DNA of 18,095 nucleotides from Anaerolineaceae bacterium UBA5311 (GCA_002411175.1 DHRN01000091.1:1466-19560); one strand, 5' to 3'. Shown: positions 5,879-14,213, numbered from the stretch's first letter. Program-made: numbers and translations. The notes: a model not told the origin generated them from the sequence alone.

Positions 5879-7373
5879 TGAACGCGTCTTCTACATTCTG
5901 TACCAAATCAGGCATGATGATTAATTTCGCATCAGTGGACTCGCAAATCTGTTTGATATGCTCTTTGTCTTCCACTTCAGCATTACTAATTGCCATAATG
6001 ATAATGGCAATCGAATATTTTTCAACTAATGCGGGAATATCCTTTGTTGAACCCAACACCTTGACGCCGTGAATTCGGTCAACACGTTTTTTTGGATCAT
6101 CGTCGACAAAACCTATCACTCCAAACAGGGTAGAATAGGCGCTTCGTTGAATCAGCCAGGAAGTGAGCTCCCCCAGACGCCCTGCTCCCACGATCAGAAT
6201 TCGCTCGGCAAACGATGTGCTGCTCCCGCGGAACAGCAGCCAGCGATAAGCGAGGCTGGTTAACAATCGCTCACGATAACGAACGGTTATCAAACCAACA
6301 AAGGTTGTAATGCTTATCAGCCAAAGCATGCTGAATGGGATTCTTGGTTCGGTAATCCAAACCCGATTAACCACCCAGAGAAGTGCCATGGTTAACGCAC
6401 ACGATATGCCAATATCAACCATGTAAGCCGGGCTCGCCTCACGCCAGGATACTTTTTGGAGCCCAAGCATCGTATTGATCAGACTTACGCAAACAGCAAT
6501 TGCCAGAGCCAGGATGATAAAAACCGGTATGCCCAGATGGATTACGGTGCTGATGCGCCAGACGATACCCGAAATACCAACAGAAAGCAGGACAATCAGC
6601 ACGTCAATCAAAAACCACGGCAAAACCTTGCGAAAGAACCTGAGCACAGGTCCCCCAAAAATCCAGCGTTCATCCACCTTCTTACCCCTGAGCAGAGGGA
6701 TTAGGGTGAGAAAAGTAGCCGCGAGCACATCAAGATCGGTGAAAAAGTTGTGATATTCGATATAAAGATGATCAAGCCGCAGTTTATCGGGCAAAATCTT
6801 TACGAGGTAATCATCCATAAATCCATCGCCCTGGAGCATCTCTTCTTCGTTGTGGTAAATAACAGAGGCAGGGCTGGTAATACCGGGTCGCACCGACAGA
6901 ATCTCTTCCCTGACATCAGCAGACCATGTAAGGGCAATATGATAATCCTCAGGACGGGGACCAACAATACTCATATCTCCTTTGAGAACGTTATACAACT
7001 GGGGTAATTCGTTGAGCTTGGTGTCGCGTAAATAACGTCCCAAATCTGTAATCCGGGGATCATCAGAAGCGGTGATTGAAGGACCATCCAATTCCCCTGC
7101 AGGGGAATGCTTCATGGTTTTGAATTTGTAAATGTTAAACGGCTTTTCGCCTTTTCCCATGCGAACGCCTTTGTAAATAACACTACCAGGTGATTCTCGT
7201 CTAATTGCTATAGCGATGACCAAAAACAAAGGGAACAACAATATCAACCCCAGACCAGAAGTAAGAATATCGAGACCTCGTTTTAGGAAAGCATTGATAA
7301 ACAAAACAGTCTTGTTTCGTTCATGCGATATTGTTTTTGTAATTGATATTGTTGTTAATGTATCGTTTTGCAC
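5862..7373 (-). CDS. Phosphoglycosyl transferase with permuted domain order
   Basis: A 503-aa initiating enzyme expected to move a sugar-1-phosphate from an NDP-sugar to undecaprenyl phosphate. Residues about 30-230 are the bacterial sugar transferase domain: KRGLDI plus a hydrophobic segment (33-58), YKFKTMKH (82-89), and KLNELPQLYNVLKGDMSIVGPRP at 119-141. Four membrane helices follow (about 250-275, 281-305, 316-336, 346-364). A Rossmann-like domain comes last: RILIVGAGRLG (391-401), GFVDDDP (421-427), IMAISNA (459-465). WcaJ/WbaP-type enzymes have the reverse order: helices, Rossmann-like domain, then transferase. The catalytic Asp-Glu dyad reads Asn121-Glu122. The start is GTG 7373, because no ATG lies upstream before an in-frame stop. 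It probably heads the second transcription unit. Confidence 0.85.
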   Translation of the reverse strand: MQNDTLTTISITKTISHERNKTVLFINAFLKRGLDILTSGLGLILLFPLFLVIAIAIRRESPGSVIYKGVRMGKGEKPFNIYKFKTMKHSPAGELDGPSITASDDPRITDLGRYLRDTKLNELPQLYNVLKGDMSIVGPRPEDYHIALTWSADVREEILSVRPGITSPASVIYHNEEEMLQGDGFMDDYLVKILPDKLRLDHLYIEYHNFFTDLDVLAATFLTLIPLLRGKKVDERWIFGGPVLRFFRKVLPWFLIDVLIVLLSVGISGIVWRISTVIHLGIPVFIILALAIAVCVSLINTMLGLQKVSWREASPAYMVDIGISCALTMALLWVVNRVWITEPRIPFSMLWLISITTFVGLITVRYRERLLTSLAYRWLLFRGSSTSFAERILIVGAGRLGELTSWLIQRSAYSTLFGVIGFVDDDPKKRVDRIHGVKVLGSTKDIPALVEKYSIAIIIMAISNAEVEDKEHIKQICESTDAKLIIMPDLVQNVEDAFNGIQE

Positions 7374-7380
7374 AGCTAAT

Positions 7381-7457
7381 TCTATCCCTTCTGTGAAGAT
7401 AAATGATACTATTTAAGTTTACTACAACTCTGGTCATCATTTGTAAAGATACAAGAA
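7381..7457 (-). promoter_or_regulatory. AT-rich region likely to hold the promoter of the second unit
   Basis: This is the only gap over 100 nt in the minus-strand gene run, and it lies just upstream of the phosphoglycosyl transferase gene and after a terminator-like hairpin. Candidate boxes are poor (minus-strand TTTACA at 7447-7442 with only a partial -10 at 17 nt), so the exact site is not assigned. Confidence 0.25.
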
Positions 7458-7480
7458 ACCGTCCAGGGTGTCTGAACGGT
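7440..7480 (-). terminator. Candidate intrinsic terminator after the glycosyltransferase block
   Basis: On the minus strand ACCGTTCAG (7480-7472) pairs with CTGGACGGT (7466-7458), 8 of 9 bp, around a 5-nt loop. It is followed by the U-rich stretch TTTCTTGTATCTTT. It lies about 50 nt past the stop codon of the ExoA-like gene. The stem is short and the T-tract interrupted, so termination may be partial. Confidence 0.5.
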
Positions 7481-7532
7481 AATTAGTATCCATGGCTTGT
7501 CAGTGAATAGCAGGTTGCTATATAGTCAATGC

Positions 7533-8597
7533 TTATCGATAGCTTGAGGTGTGGGGGATATCGTTAATCCACTCTGGCACCTTTCCTGTTTTGTCCTTCC
7601 AGCGATTTGCGAACTTGAACAATCCAACAAGAAACCCCAAACCATAACTGGTATGAATGATCGCAAATGCTGCCGGAAGCAAACGAAGCTGTTTCCAGCC
7701 CTGCTTTGCGGCAATACTGATCGAAACACCGAGATTGACAATACTGTACAACCCAACAATCATTGCCAGTAAAATCCAACCCCAAGGAACAATCAGGGCA
7801 AGTAACATGGAAACAAAAATAGATAAAACAAAAACAGGAGGAACAAATTGGCGCAGGCTCATTTGCCGGGGGTGCTTTTGTAACACCCTGACCTTCCAAT
7901 AGCCATACTGGAAGTACTGTTTCCATAATTTGGCAAGTGACCCACGGCTATAATATGTGGAGCGCACATCATCTGCCAAAAGAATTTTCCCTCCAGCTTC
8001 GCGGATGCGGTAGTTGTACTCATCATCCTGGTTGCGAACCAATTCTTCGTCGTACAAACCGACATTTTCGATGATCTTCCGGGTGTAAGCAGGAAATGGA
8101 ACCGTATCTGCAAGTTTGGTCAACCCGTTTTCGGTGCGGAAAGCGGAATCCCCCACACCAAACGTGGAGCTCATTGCCAGCGCGATTACCTTGGAAACAA
8201 AGTCCTCACCGACGGTCTGCATCGCTCCGCCAACCCCATCCACGCCATCTTCCTGGAGATGCCGCACACATTTGGAAACATAATTCGGGGCGACAATGCA
8301 ATGCCCGTCGACCCGGATAATCACTTCCCCTTTCGCAAGAGGGATGAGTATGTTTAATCCGGTTGGGACGATTCCATCAGGATTGTTGAGCACTGTTATG
8401 GGGATTTCTGTTTCCGAAGACAAAGCTTCGATGATTGACAGAGTCTGATCGGTCGAGTTGCCATCTGCTATAAATATCTCCAGCAATTTTTTCGGATAAT
8501 CCTGCGTAAAGATTGATCTGAGGCAGTCAGCGATGTAAGCCTGTTCATTACGAACAGGAAGTAACATAGAAACCAACGGCTGATTCTCGGAGCTCAG
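7533..8597 (-). CDS. ExoA-like family 2 glycosyltransferase with C-terminal membrane helices
   Basis: A GT-A fold inverting glycosyltransferase, about 354 aa from the start chosen. Motifs: VSMLLPVRNE at the first strand, IADGNSTDQT for the nucleotide site, VIIRVDGHC with the DxD-like Asp, and RNQDDEYNYR as the acceptor/base region. Hydrophobic segments near the C-terminus (VPPVFVLSIFVSMLLALIVP, WILLAMIVGLYSIVNLG and a third around TSYGLGFLVGLF) anchor it in the membrane, as in succinoglycan ExoA and relatives. The longest frame starts at ATG 8654 but overlaps the acetyltransferase gene by 61 nt and adds residues unlike the family. A CTG at 8597-8595 has GAAGAGG 5 nt upstream and overlaps the preceding TGA as CTGA, so I prefer it. 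TTG 8576 is another option. It is the last gene before the 159-nt gap. Confidence 0.85.
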   Translation of the reverse strand: MSSENQPLVSMLLPVRNEQAYIADCLRSIFTQDYPKKLLEIFIADGNSTDQTLSIIEALSSETEIPITVLNNPDGIVPTGLNILIPLAKGEVIIRVDGHCIVAPNYVSKCVRHLQEDGVDGVGGAMQTVGEDFVSKVIALAMSSTFGVGDSAFRTENGLTKLADTVPFPAYTRKIIENVGLYDEELVRNQDDEYNYRIREAGGKILLADDVRSTYYSRGSLAKLWKQYFQYGYWKVRVLQKHPRQMSLRQFVPPVFVLSIFVSMLLALIVPWGWILLAMIVGLYSIVNLGVSISIAAKQGWKQLRLLPAAFAIIHTSYGLGFLVGLFKFANRWKDKTGKVPEWINDIPHTSSYR

Positions 8598-9259
8598 ATT
8601 AACCTCTTCATCATTTTTCCATCCCAGTGAGCAGAGGTCTGGACTTTCTCCCATCCCAGCTTTTCATAAAATCTAACCGCGGGTGTATTTTCCGGGTGCA
8701 CAGATAAGTCCAAATAGTCTATACCCAACTTCAGCGCGTGTTCTTCGACAGAGCCCATCAACAAATCGCCAATTCCCTGTCTCTGATATGCCGGATCAAC
8801 AGCAATAGCCAAAACACCCCACTTATTTATCGAAACAGAGTCGTTATTGGTGTGCAATTGCGTTTTTGATGGTTTTTTTCCCTTGCGCCGTCTCACAATC
8901 TTCTTGAGAACGTGTAACACCGGTGCGCCCAAATCTCTAAACAACTGGCTGAAGAGTAACCAAGGTCGGATTAACACTTGCCCAAGCAGAAACAGTAGGT
9001 TTTTTCGAATATAGCCACTAAAAGAGCCTGAGTAAATTCCCGCGAAACAGAAACCAACCAGTCTTTCTTGATTCGTGGCGCATATTGGTTCGGACAAGGG
9101 AAATTCATCCAGCAAAAAAACATAGTAGCGTCTGACGGCTTCTTTGCCCAGTTTGATTAGAGCCCGGTCTGAAAAACTTTTAGAGTGAATCCGAACGATC
9201 TCCGGCAAATCGTCTTTTCTTATCTTGCGAACAGAATAGTTTTGCATCAGGGCACTCAT
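8594..9259 (-). CDS. GNAT-family N-acyltransferase
   Basis: A 221-aa acyl-CoA N-acyltransferase. The acyl-CoA-binding motif is LAIAVDPAYQRQGIG (150-164, with Q159-G164 as the pyrophosphate loop), followed by the B-motif region SVHPENTPAVRFYEKLGW (186-203). Between the early strands and motif A is a long basic, partly hydrophobic insertion (about 85-140), which may contact membrane or glycan. The start overlaps the CapK-like gene's stop as ATGA, so the two are translationally coupled. The context suggests acylation of an amino sugar, possibly the 4-amino sugar made by the downstream genes. A fused or stand-alone role with the CapK-like enzyme is equally possible. Confidence 0.85.
   Translation of the reverse strand: MSALMQNYSVRKIRKDDLPEIVRIHSKSFSDRALIKLGKEAVRRYYVFLLDEFPLSEPICATNQERLVGFCFAGIYSGSFSGYIRKNLLFLLGQVLIRPWLLFSQLFRDLGAPVLHVLKKIVRRRKGKKPSKTQLHTNNDSVSINKWGVLAIAVDPAYQRQGIGDLLMGSVEEHALKLGIDYLDLSVHPENTPAVRFYEKLGWEKVQTSAHWDGKMMKRLI
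8603..8609 (-). promoter_or_regulatory. GAAGAGG ribosome site favouring a CTG start at 8597
   Basis: Read on the minus strand, GAAGAGG is followed by a 5-nt spacer and CTG, whose last two bases join the acetyltransferase stop (CTGA). No ATG, GTG or TTG lies at usual spacing from this site in the downstream frame. Confidence 0.4.
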
Positions 9260-10590
9260 TTGTCGATCGTGTTAAGAATAAACTTGTGTTTGCCAGCTGG
9301 CGAAAGTGGAATTGATCTCACAACCTCCAGGTCAACTTCCAATTCCCGGGCACCTTTTTCTTTCAACGCCTGGATAATTTTCTGCTTAATCGTTGAAACA
9401 TTCTCGGTGTTGGGAACAATGCGGACAATTATATGGTCGGGTCGGTCCTGCTCGACCTGGAAAGCATCAATCTCCATAAAATGCTCCAGAATGCCGGTAA
9501 AATAATGGACAATCAAACGATTTCCTGACGGAGTCGTGACCATATCAGCGTTTCGCCCCTGGATGGAATCCAAAAGCGGCAGCTCCCTTCCGCATGGGCA
9601 GGCCTTGGAGGCAGCTGAGATTCCAAGATCTCCAACTTTATAGCGGATCAGAGGCATCGGTCCGGAGTGCAGGCGAGTTATCACCAGGTTGCCGACTTCG
9701 CCTTCCGGTACGGGCTGGTCATCGTCATCGAGATATTCAACAATTACATCCAGCGCATGAATATGGTAGTTGCCATATTCACACTGCGCGGCAACCTGGA
9801 AACCCTCAGCGCATCCATAAGTGTCAAAAACCTGGCATTGGAAAACTTGTTCGATGAGAGCCCGATAAGCTGGATAGAGACTGTCACCCCAGGTCGAAAC
9901 AGCTTTTAGGGGTCGATTCCAACCAACTTCCTTCGCACGTTTTGCCAGGTGATAAATACTTCCTGGGTATCCCCAGGCATACTGCAGCTGCTTATCTTCG
10001 ATGGTATGTAATATCGTGTCCAGATGAGCATCATCCAACTGGTAAGCGGAAACATAATGACAGCCCAACAATTTATCCTTGAGCCGGCGGTCGAAACTGC
10101 GCGTCAGGGTCATTCCGGTCTGAAGATGCGGCTCTCCGATTTGCCACCCTGACCATTCGAGCGCAAGCATAAAGGACGCCCGGTACCAGCCAGCGGTCTC
10201 TGCATCCTCGAGAACGACAAAATTCTTGCCTGTGGAACCCGATGTCCTCGATTCATAAGTTTTTTGACCTGTTTTCCTGGTAACACCTTCAGGGTAAGCA
10301 TCGGATAACATATTCTTGGTGACCACCGGCAGTTTTGAAAGGTCTCCGGTGGATAGAATTTCTGAAGGGAGCATCCCCCGCTGGAGCATGACATCCCGAT
10401 AAAAGGGAACTTCATCGCAGGCGATTTGAATTAAACTTCGCAAACTCTTGTCTTGGCAATTGTTGAGTTCCTGCTGGCTCAAAAATTGTGCTTTTTCCAG
10501 AAATTTTAAGCGCGACATCATCCTTTGACCAAAGAGCAAATCACCGGCAGGCAAAACAAGGTTTCTTATGGCTTTGGATTTGATTGTCAT
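9256..10590 (-). CDS. CapK/PaaK-like adenylate-forming enzyme
   Basis: A 444-aa member of the ANL superfamily, phenylacetate-CoA ligase branch, which activates a carboxylate as acyl-AMP. Motifs: SRTSGSTGK (114-122) for ATP phosphates, DTYGCAEG (256-263), IRYKVGD (315-321), CPCG (331-334), IQGR (343-346), and a C-terminal GKHKF (433-437) with K434 or K436 as the catalytic lysine. CapK-type relatives are frequent in capsule and exopolysaccharide loci, but their acceptors are mostly undefined. There is no adjacent carrier-protein gene, so the product may go to CoA or directly to an amino group. It lies 12 nt after a GT4 gene and overlaps the GNAT gene by ATGA. Likely role: adding an acyl or aminoacyl group to the glycan. 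Confidence 0.87.
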   Translation of the reverse strand: MTIKSKAIRNLVLPAGDLLFGQRMMSRLKFLEKAQFLSQQELNNCQDKSLRSLIQIACDEVPFYRDVMLQRGMLPSEILSTGDLSKLPVVTKNMLSDAYPEGVTRKTGQKTYESRTSGSTGKNFVVLEDAETAGWYRASFMLALEWSGWQIGEPHLQTGMTLTRSFDRRLKDKLLGCHYVSAYQLDDAHLDTILHTIEDKQLQYAWGYPGSIYHLAKRAKEVGWNRPLKAVSTWGDSLYPAYRALIEQVFQCQVFDTYGCAEGFQVAAQCEYGNYHIHALDVIVEYLDDDDQPVPEGEVGNLVITRLHSGPMPLIRYKVGDLGISAASKACPCGRELPLLDSIQGRNADMVTTPSGNRLIVHYFTGILEHFMEIDAFQVEQDRPDHIIVRIVPNTENVSTIKQKIIQALKEKGARELEVDLEVVRSIPLSPAGKHKFILNTIDK

Positions 10591-10602
10591 AGTCAGCAGG
10601 GT

Positions 10603-11646
10603 TTAGTTGGTTTGAAGTAACTCTGAAAACAAAGCATCCCATTTTGGCAGGATCGCAGACCAGTCAGATTGCTCAGCGCGAAGCCTGGCATTTTTGGAAA
10701 GCTTATTAGTCAGGTCAGGACTGTCCAGCACATGCTTAACAGCCAAAGCCATCGCCTCAAAATCATCCGGGTCAACCAGAATCGCCTCGACTTTGTCGGT
10801 AGCCATCATTGGAATGCCACCGACATTAGTAGAAACAACACATAATCCGTTTGCCATGGCTTCAAGCAGGCTGCGGGGGGCAGTATCGTAATTGCTGGTG
10901 TTTATAAAAATGTCAGCCTGGTCGAGCCAACGAGGAACCTCAGCATGGGTTACATGCCCCACGATCTGCAGCTTTGATTCAACACCGAACTGCTTTGATA
11001 GTTTCAATGCACTCTCAAGACTGCCGTCGCCCTTATCCGGTCCAAGCATACACAGATGGATCTCGGGATATTCAAGAGAAAGCAGATGTAAAACGCGAAT
11101 TGCCATGTCCGGATTGTAAACATTATGGAAAGCACGAACCCAGATTAATCGGGGTGCAGCAACTGATCTTTCCCGATAAACTGCTTCCTGTAGATTGATG
11201 GGGTTAGCGATTAGTTTTATATCTGAGCGGATACTCAAGAACGCTTGTTGATGATAAGCAGAGGGTGTGACCACCACATCGGCAGCAGTTAGTACCTGTC
11301 TGACGTAACGAGGGTGCTTAACAGCATATTCAGGCAGACCCCCGCCATGTAAAGTTAGGACGATGGTTTTGTTAAGCCATCTCAGCAAAATGGTTGATAT
11401 CTTAGCGTAAAGTAAGGCTTTTCCGCTGAAGACATCGATATGAGCGATCTGATAGGAACGGCGGCTGCGCCAGATAGTAAAGAGCATGTCCACCAGTCGG
11501 AAAAACTGGTTTTCTTTGTTAGAGGTGGTGATCACATTCCAACCTGAATGCGACAAATTCTCCGCCAGAAAATGCCAAACGTTTTTGTTATAGCGAGGCA
11601 CAGGAAGAAAGTTGCCTATAAACAGCAGTGTGCCCTTAGCCGACAT
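10603..11646 (-). CDS. GT-B family 4 glycosyltransferase
   Basis: A 347-aa retaining glycosyltransferase of the GT-B fold, expected to be cytoplasmic and membrane-associated. The N-terminal half includes LTLHGGGLPEYA and the C-terminal half LCMLGPDKGDG and HVTHAEVPRWLDQADIFINTS. The donor-phosphate motif reads D-TAPRSLL-E, so the first glutamate of the usual E-X7-E is aspartate; STNVGGIP follows. Such D/N-rich variants occur in a GT4 subgroup, so activity is still likely. GAGG lies 5-6 nt before the ATG, and the start overlaps the polymerase gene by 11 nt. Donor and acceptor sugars cannot be read from sequence. Confidence 0.88.
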   Translation of the reverse strand: MSAKGTLLFIGNFLPVPRYNKNVWHFLAENLSHSGWNVITTSNKENQFFRLVDMLFTIWRSRRSYQIAHIDVFSGKALLYAKISTILLRWLNKTIVLTLHGGGLPEYAVKHPRYVRQVLTAADVVVTPSAYHQQAFLSIRSDIKLIANPINLQEAVYRERSVAAPRLIWVRAFHNVYNPDMAIRVLHLLSLEYPEIHLCMLGPDKGDGSLESALKLSKQFGVESKLQIVGHVTHAEVPRWLDQADIFINTSNYDTAPRSLLEAMANGLCVVSTNVGGIPMMATDKVEAILVDPDDFEAMALAVKHVLDSPDLTNKLSKNARLRAEQSDWSAILPKWDALFSELLQTN

Positions 11647-13054
11647 TTTTCCTCTTTTGAAAGCGATGGAACCTGAGGTTCCTGGAATGTGAGTGTTTTT
11701 CTTCTGTAGGAGACGAAGCTTCCAGATTGAAGGTCACCAAAGCAAAACCCAGCATGAAGGGTATTGCTGCTATGCGCATTGCGGAATGTGCCATTTCAAC
11801 AGCCGCCCAACCTGCTGTAGCGGTCAGTAACGCTTGTGCCATAGCAGAACGCGTTTTGAAAAGAGCACGAAACAACATCCAGATAAGGATTAATAACGAG
11901 ATTGCGCCAAGTAAACCATGTTCCGCCAGGATACGGCTATATTCCGTGTGAGCAGCGACTACTGTCAATCCAGGACGAGAAGTTGATGACATTCCAGGAC
12001 CAACCCCAGCTATCGGGTTGGCAAGAAAGAGATCAATATCCTGGTTGGCTATTTCAATACGATTTATAGGATTAAGATCAGTAAATCTTGTGCCTAATGC
12101 TCCTTCAGTCAATTCTTCAAGACGCGGGAAGAACACGAAGCCTACAATCAGAACAATCAAAAAAACGATTAAAAAAGGTTCAACGACCTTCGAAGGCTTG
12201 CGCATGAGAACGATGAAAGCAACTCCAAGCGCAACAACCAGGTTGTAAATGCCTCCTCGTGAGAAGGTTAAAAAACTCTGCAATATCAGAACCAGGCTAA
12301 GAAAAACAGCCAGTATGCGCCCTTTAATTCTTGGTTGGATGGCATAGAGAATCAGGAGCAAGGCACCCAAACCTAAGGCTGCTGAAACCTGGTTGGGTCC
12401 GAAGCCTCCGCTGGTTTCAAATACCGATTCAGACCCAAAGTAAATCGCTGAAGATGTCAGCGTACTAATTAACGCTATTGTCAGAATGCTGACAATAGGA
12501 TACACCGCAGCCCATACTGTCTTTTTCAGCCAATGCTGGTCCAGGGTAACCTGGGAAAAAAACACCAAACAAACGAAGACTGCCAGCGGACCGGAAAGAT
12601 TAAAACTAATAAGTTCCCTGGATCTTTCCGAAAAACCGTGGGCGTCTACTGTAAGAAAGATAGAAGGCAGAAGCAGCAAAAACGAAAAGAAAGGCCAAAC
12701 AAAATTTTTTATAGGTTTTCTTTGCTTGAGCAGTGCCACCGTGAGCAAGAGCACCATGGCATACTTGGCGTATTCCCAAAACACATCCGCCTTTGTCATG
12801 CGCCATAACACTTCCGCCCCCATAATATATGCGGCGTAAGGTACAACTTCAGCCAAATCCTGTGCGGTGATCGCTTTATAAAGTCCAAAGGCAAGCACCA
12901 GGAGGGCATGGATTGTTGAAAACAATCGTTCTTCGCGAAAAAGGAGTGCCAACCCAACATGAAGCAGAAGTAACAAGACGACACTGGTCAAACCGTTTTG
13001 CGCCGCTGGTTCGACCGAGCTTTGTGAGTACTTTCTGTACCTTGCTAAACGCAT
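11636..13054 (-). CDS. O-antigen polymerase/ligase-like membrane protein (Wzy/WaaL superfamily)
   Basis: A 472-aa polytopic membrane protein with roughly 10-12 hydrophobic segments. Landmarks are GGFGPNQVSAALGLG (216-230), FSRGG (264-268) before a membrane helix, and a large external loop (about 308-378) ending in NPIAGVGPG and AAHTEYSRILAEHGLLG (367-383). This matches the O-antigen ligase domain, in which a conserved loop His and Arg act on undecaprenyl-linked donors. It could polymerise repeat units (Wzy) or transfer finished glycan to an acceptor (ligase or protein O-oligosaccharyltransferase); sequence alone does not decide. The ATG directly follows the previous gene's TAA with no spacer, and the end overlaps the next GT4 gene by 11 nt. 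The C-terminal tail (about 446-472) is basic and cytoplasmic-looking. Confidence 0.85.
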   Translation of the reverse strand: MRLARYRKYSQSSVEPAAQNGLTSVVLLLLLHVGLALLFREERLFSTIHALLVLAFGLYKAITAQDLAEVVPYAAYIMGAEVLWRMTKADVFWEYAKYAMVLLLTVALLKQRKPIKNFVWPFFSFLLLLPSIFLTVDAHGFSERSRELISFNLSGPLAVFVCLVFFSQVTLDQHWLKKTVWAAVYPIVSILTIALISTLTSSAIYFGSESVFETSGGFGPNQVSAALGLGALLLILYAIQPRIKGRILAVFLSLVLILQSFLTFSRGGIYNLVVALGVAFIVLMRKPSKVVEPFLIVFLIVLIVGFVFFPRLEELTEGALGTRFTDLNPINRIEIANQDIDLFLANPIAGVGPGMSSTSRPGLTVVAAHTEYSRILAEHGLLGAISLLILIWMLFRALFKTRSAMAQALLTATAGWAAVEMAHSAMRIAAIPFMLGFALVTFNLEASSPTEEKHSHSRNLRFHRFQKRKNVG

Positions 13055-14212
13055 TTAACTAATTCCCAGTTCCAACTTCCATCTCGTATTGAACAATTTG
13101 CTTACTGCTTTCAAATAATTTTCATAAGTAAAAGCCTCTGCGGCAACCACACTATTTTTGCTTTCTCTTTGCCACGTTGAAGGGTCTTCAGTATAGCCGA
13201 TTATCGCCTTAACATATGCTTCGATGTCCCCGGCGGGGATTGCTCGTCCCGTTTGAGCTCGAGTCAAAATCTGGGGTATGCTCGAGACAGCGGTCGAAAG
13301 AGGAACGACACCATAAGACATTGCCTCACTCAGAACCTTGGGCCAACCCTCAGAAAGAGTGGGAAGCAGAATAAAATGGGCGTCACGGTAGAAATCATTG
13401 AGCTCCAGTCGGTTTTTCCAACCCAGAAAAGTCACTTGCTCAGCCAGATCTTGCTGCCTCGCCAGGACTTCGTATTGTAGTTTATCCGGTCCATCGCCGA
13501 TTACGTTGAGATGGAAAGATACCCCCTCGTTTGAAAGACGGCTGGCAATAGTCAGCACCTTGCCAATACCCTTCCCCTCATCGACCCGCCCAACAAAAAG
13601 CAGGTTAAGGGGAAAGGAAAGGTTTTTATCCTCAACTTCTCCTTTTGCCTGAACCCATTCCGCTCTTGAAAAAGACGGGTTGTTGAAAGTTATTATATGT
13701 TCAGGCTGATCTGACCAACTTCCATTGACGGTCACAACCCCTTGATGAAAATTTTGCCTTAACCAAAGACGTTGAATTCTGTATGTCAGGGATTCAAGCT
13801 TCTCTGGCTTCCAGTTGCCGGCATACTTAACCCAGGTTGGCTTACCCCGCGCCCACATCCACTGGGCGAATAGAGCCACCAGGCTTATCCCGGCAGGGCA
13901 GCGGATATGAATGGCGTCTGCCTCTTTGATCTCCTTTTTCATCGCTGCCAACCAGGCAGGGATTTGCCCAATGATCGAAAGCTTGTCCTTAAATCTCCCT
14001 CCCCCAGCGGGTTTTACCGGAATAAAGCTTATTTTTGAATTGGAATAAGCGAGTGAACTCCCAGGAGGTGTCCCAGAATGCGATGGCGCCAGGTGAACAA
14101 GTTCATCAAACAAGCTTGCCAGCTGATCCAACTCGCGGACAGTTGAACCCCAGGCAGAGATGGTTCCCATGTATTGATAGTGTGGTGTGTGCGAGATAAC
14201 CAATAAACGCAA
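13055..14212 (-). CDS. GT-B family 4 glycosyltransferase
   Basis: A 385-aa GT4-type glycosyltransferase. The C-terminal Rossmann domain has LLFVGRVDEGKGI (208-220), LNVIGDGPDK, and E-GWPKVLS-E within LPTLSEGWPKVLSEAM, the complete E-X7-E motif. The N-terminal domain (IHIRCPAGISL, WVKYAGNWKPEK) is divergent, as usual for the acceptor side. The start is TTG 14212: GAGG lies about 7 nt upstream and the previous stop (TAA) ends 1 nt before it. There is no ATG before residue 15 in this frame. It likely adds one sugar to the lipid-linked repeat unit. Substrate not predictable. Confidence 0.87.
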   Translation of the reverse strand: MRLLVISHTPHYQYMGTISAWGSTVRELDQLASLFDELVHLAPSHSGTPPGSSLAYSNSKISFIPVKPAGGGRFKDKLSIIGQIPAWLAAMKKEIKEADAIHIRCPAGISLVALFAQWMWARGKPTWVKYAGNWKPEKLESLTYRIQRLWLRQNFHQGVVTVNGSWSDQPEHIITFNNPSFSRAEWVQAKGEVEDKNLSFPLNLLFVGRVDEGKGIGKVLTIASRLSNEGVSFHLNVIGDGPDKLQYEVLARQQDLAEQVTFLGWKNRLELNDFYRDAHFILLPTLSEGWPKVLSEAMSYGVVPLSTAVSSIPQILTRAQTGRAIPAGDIEAYVKAIIGYTEDPSTWQRESKNSVVAAEAFTYENYLKAVSKLFNTRWKLELGIS

Positions 14213-14213
14213 C

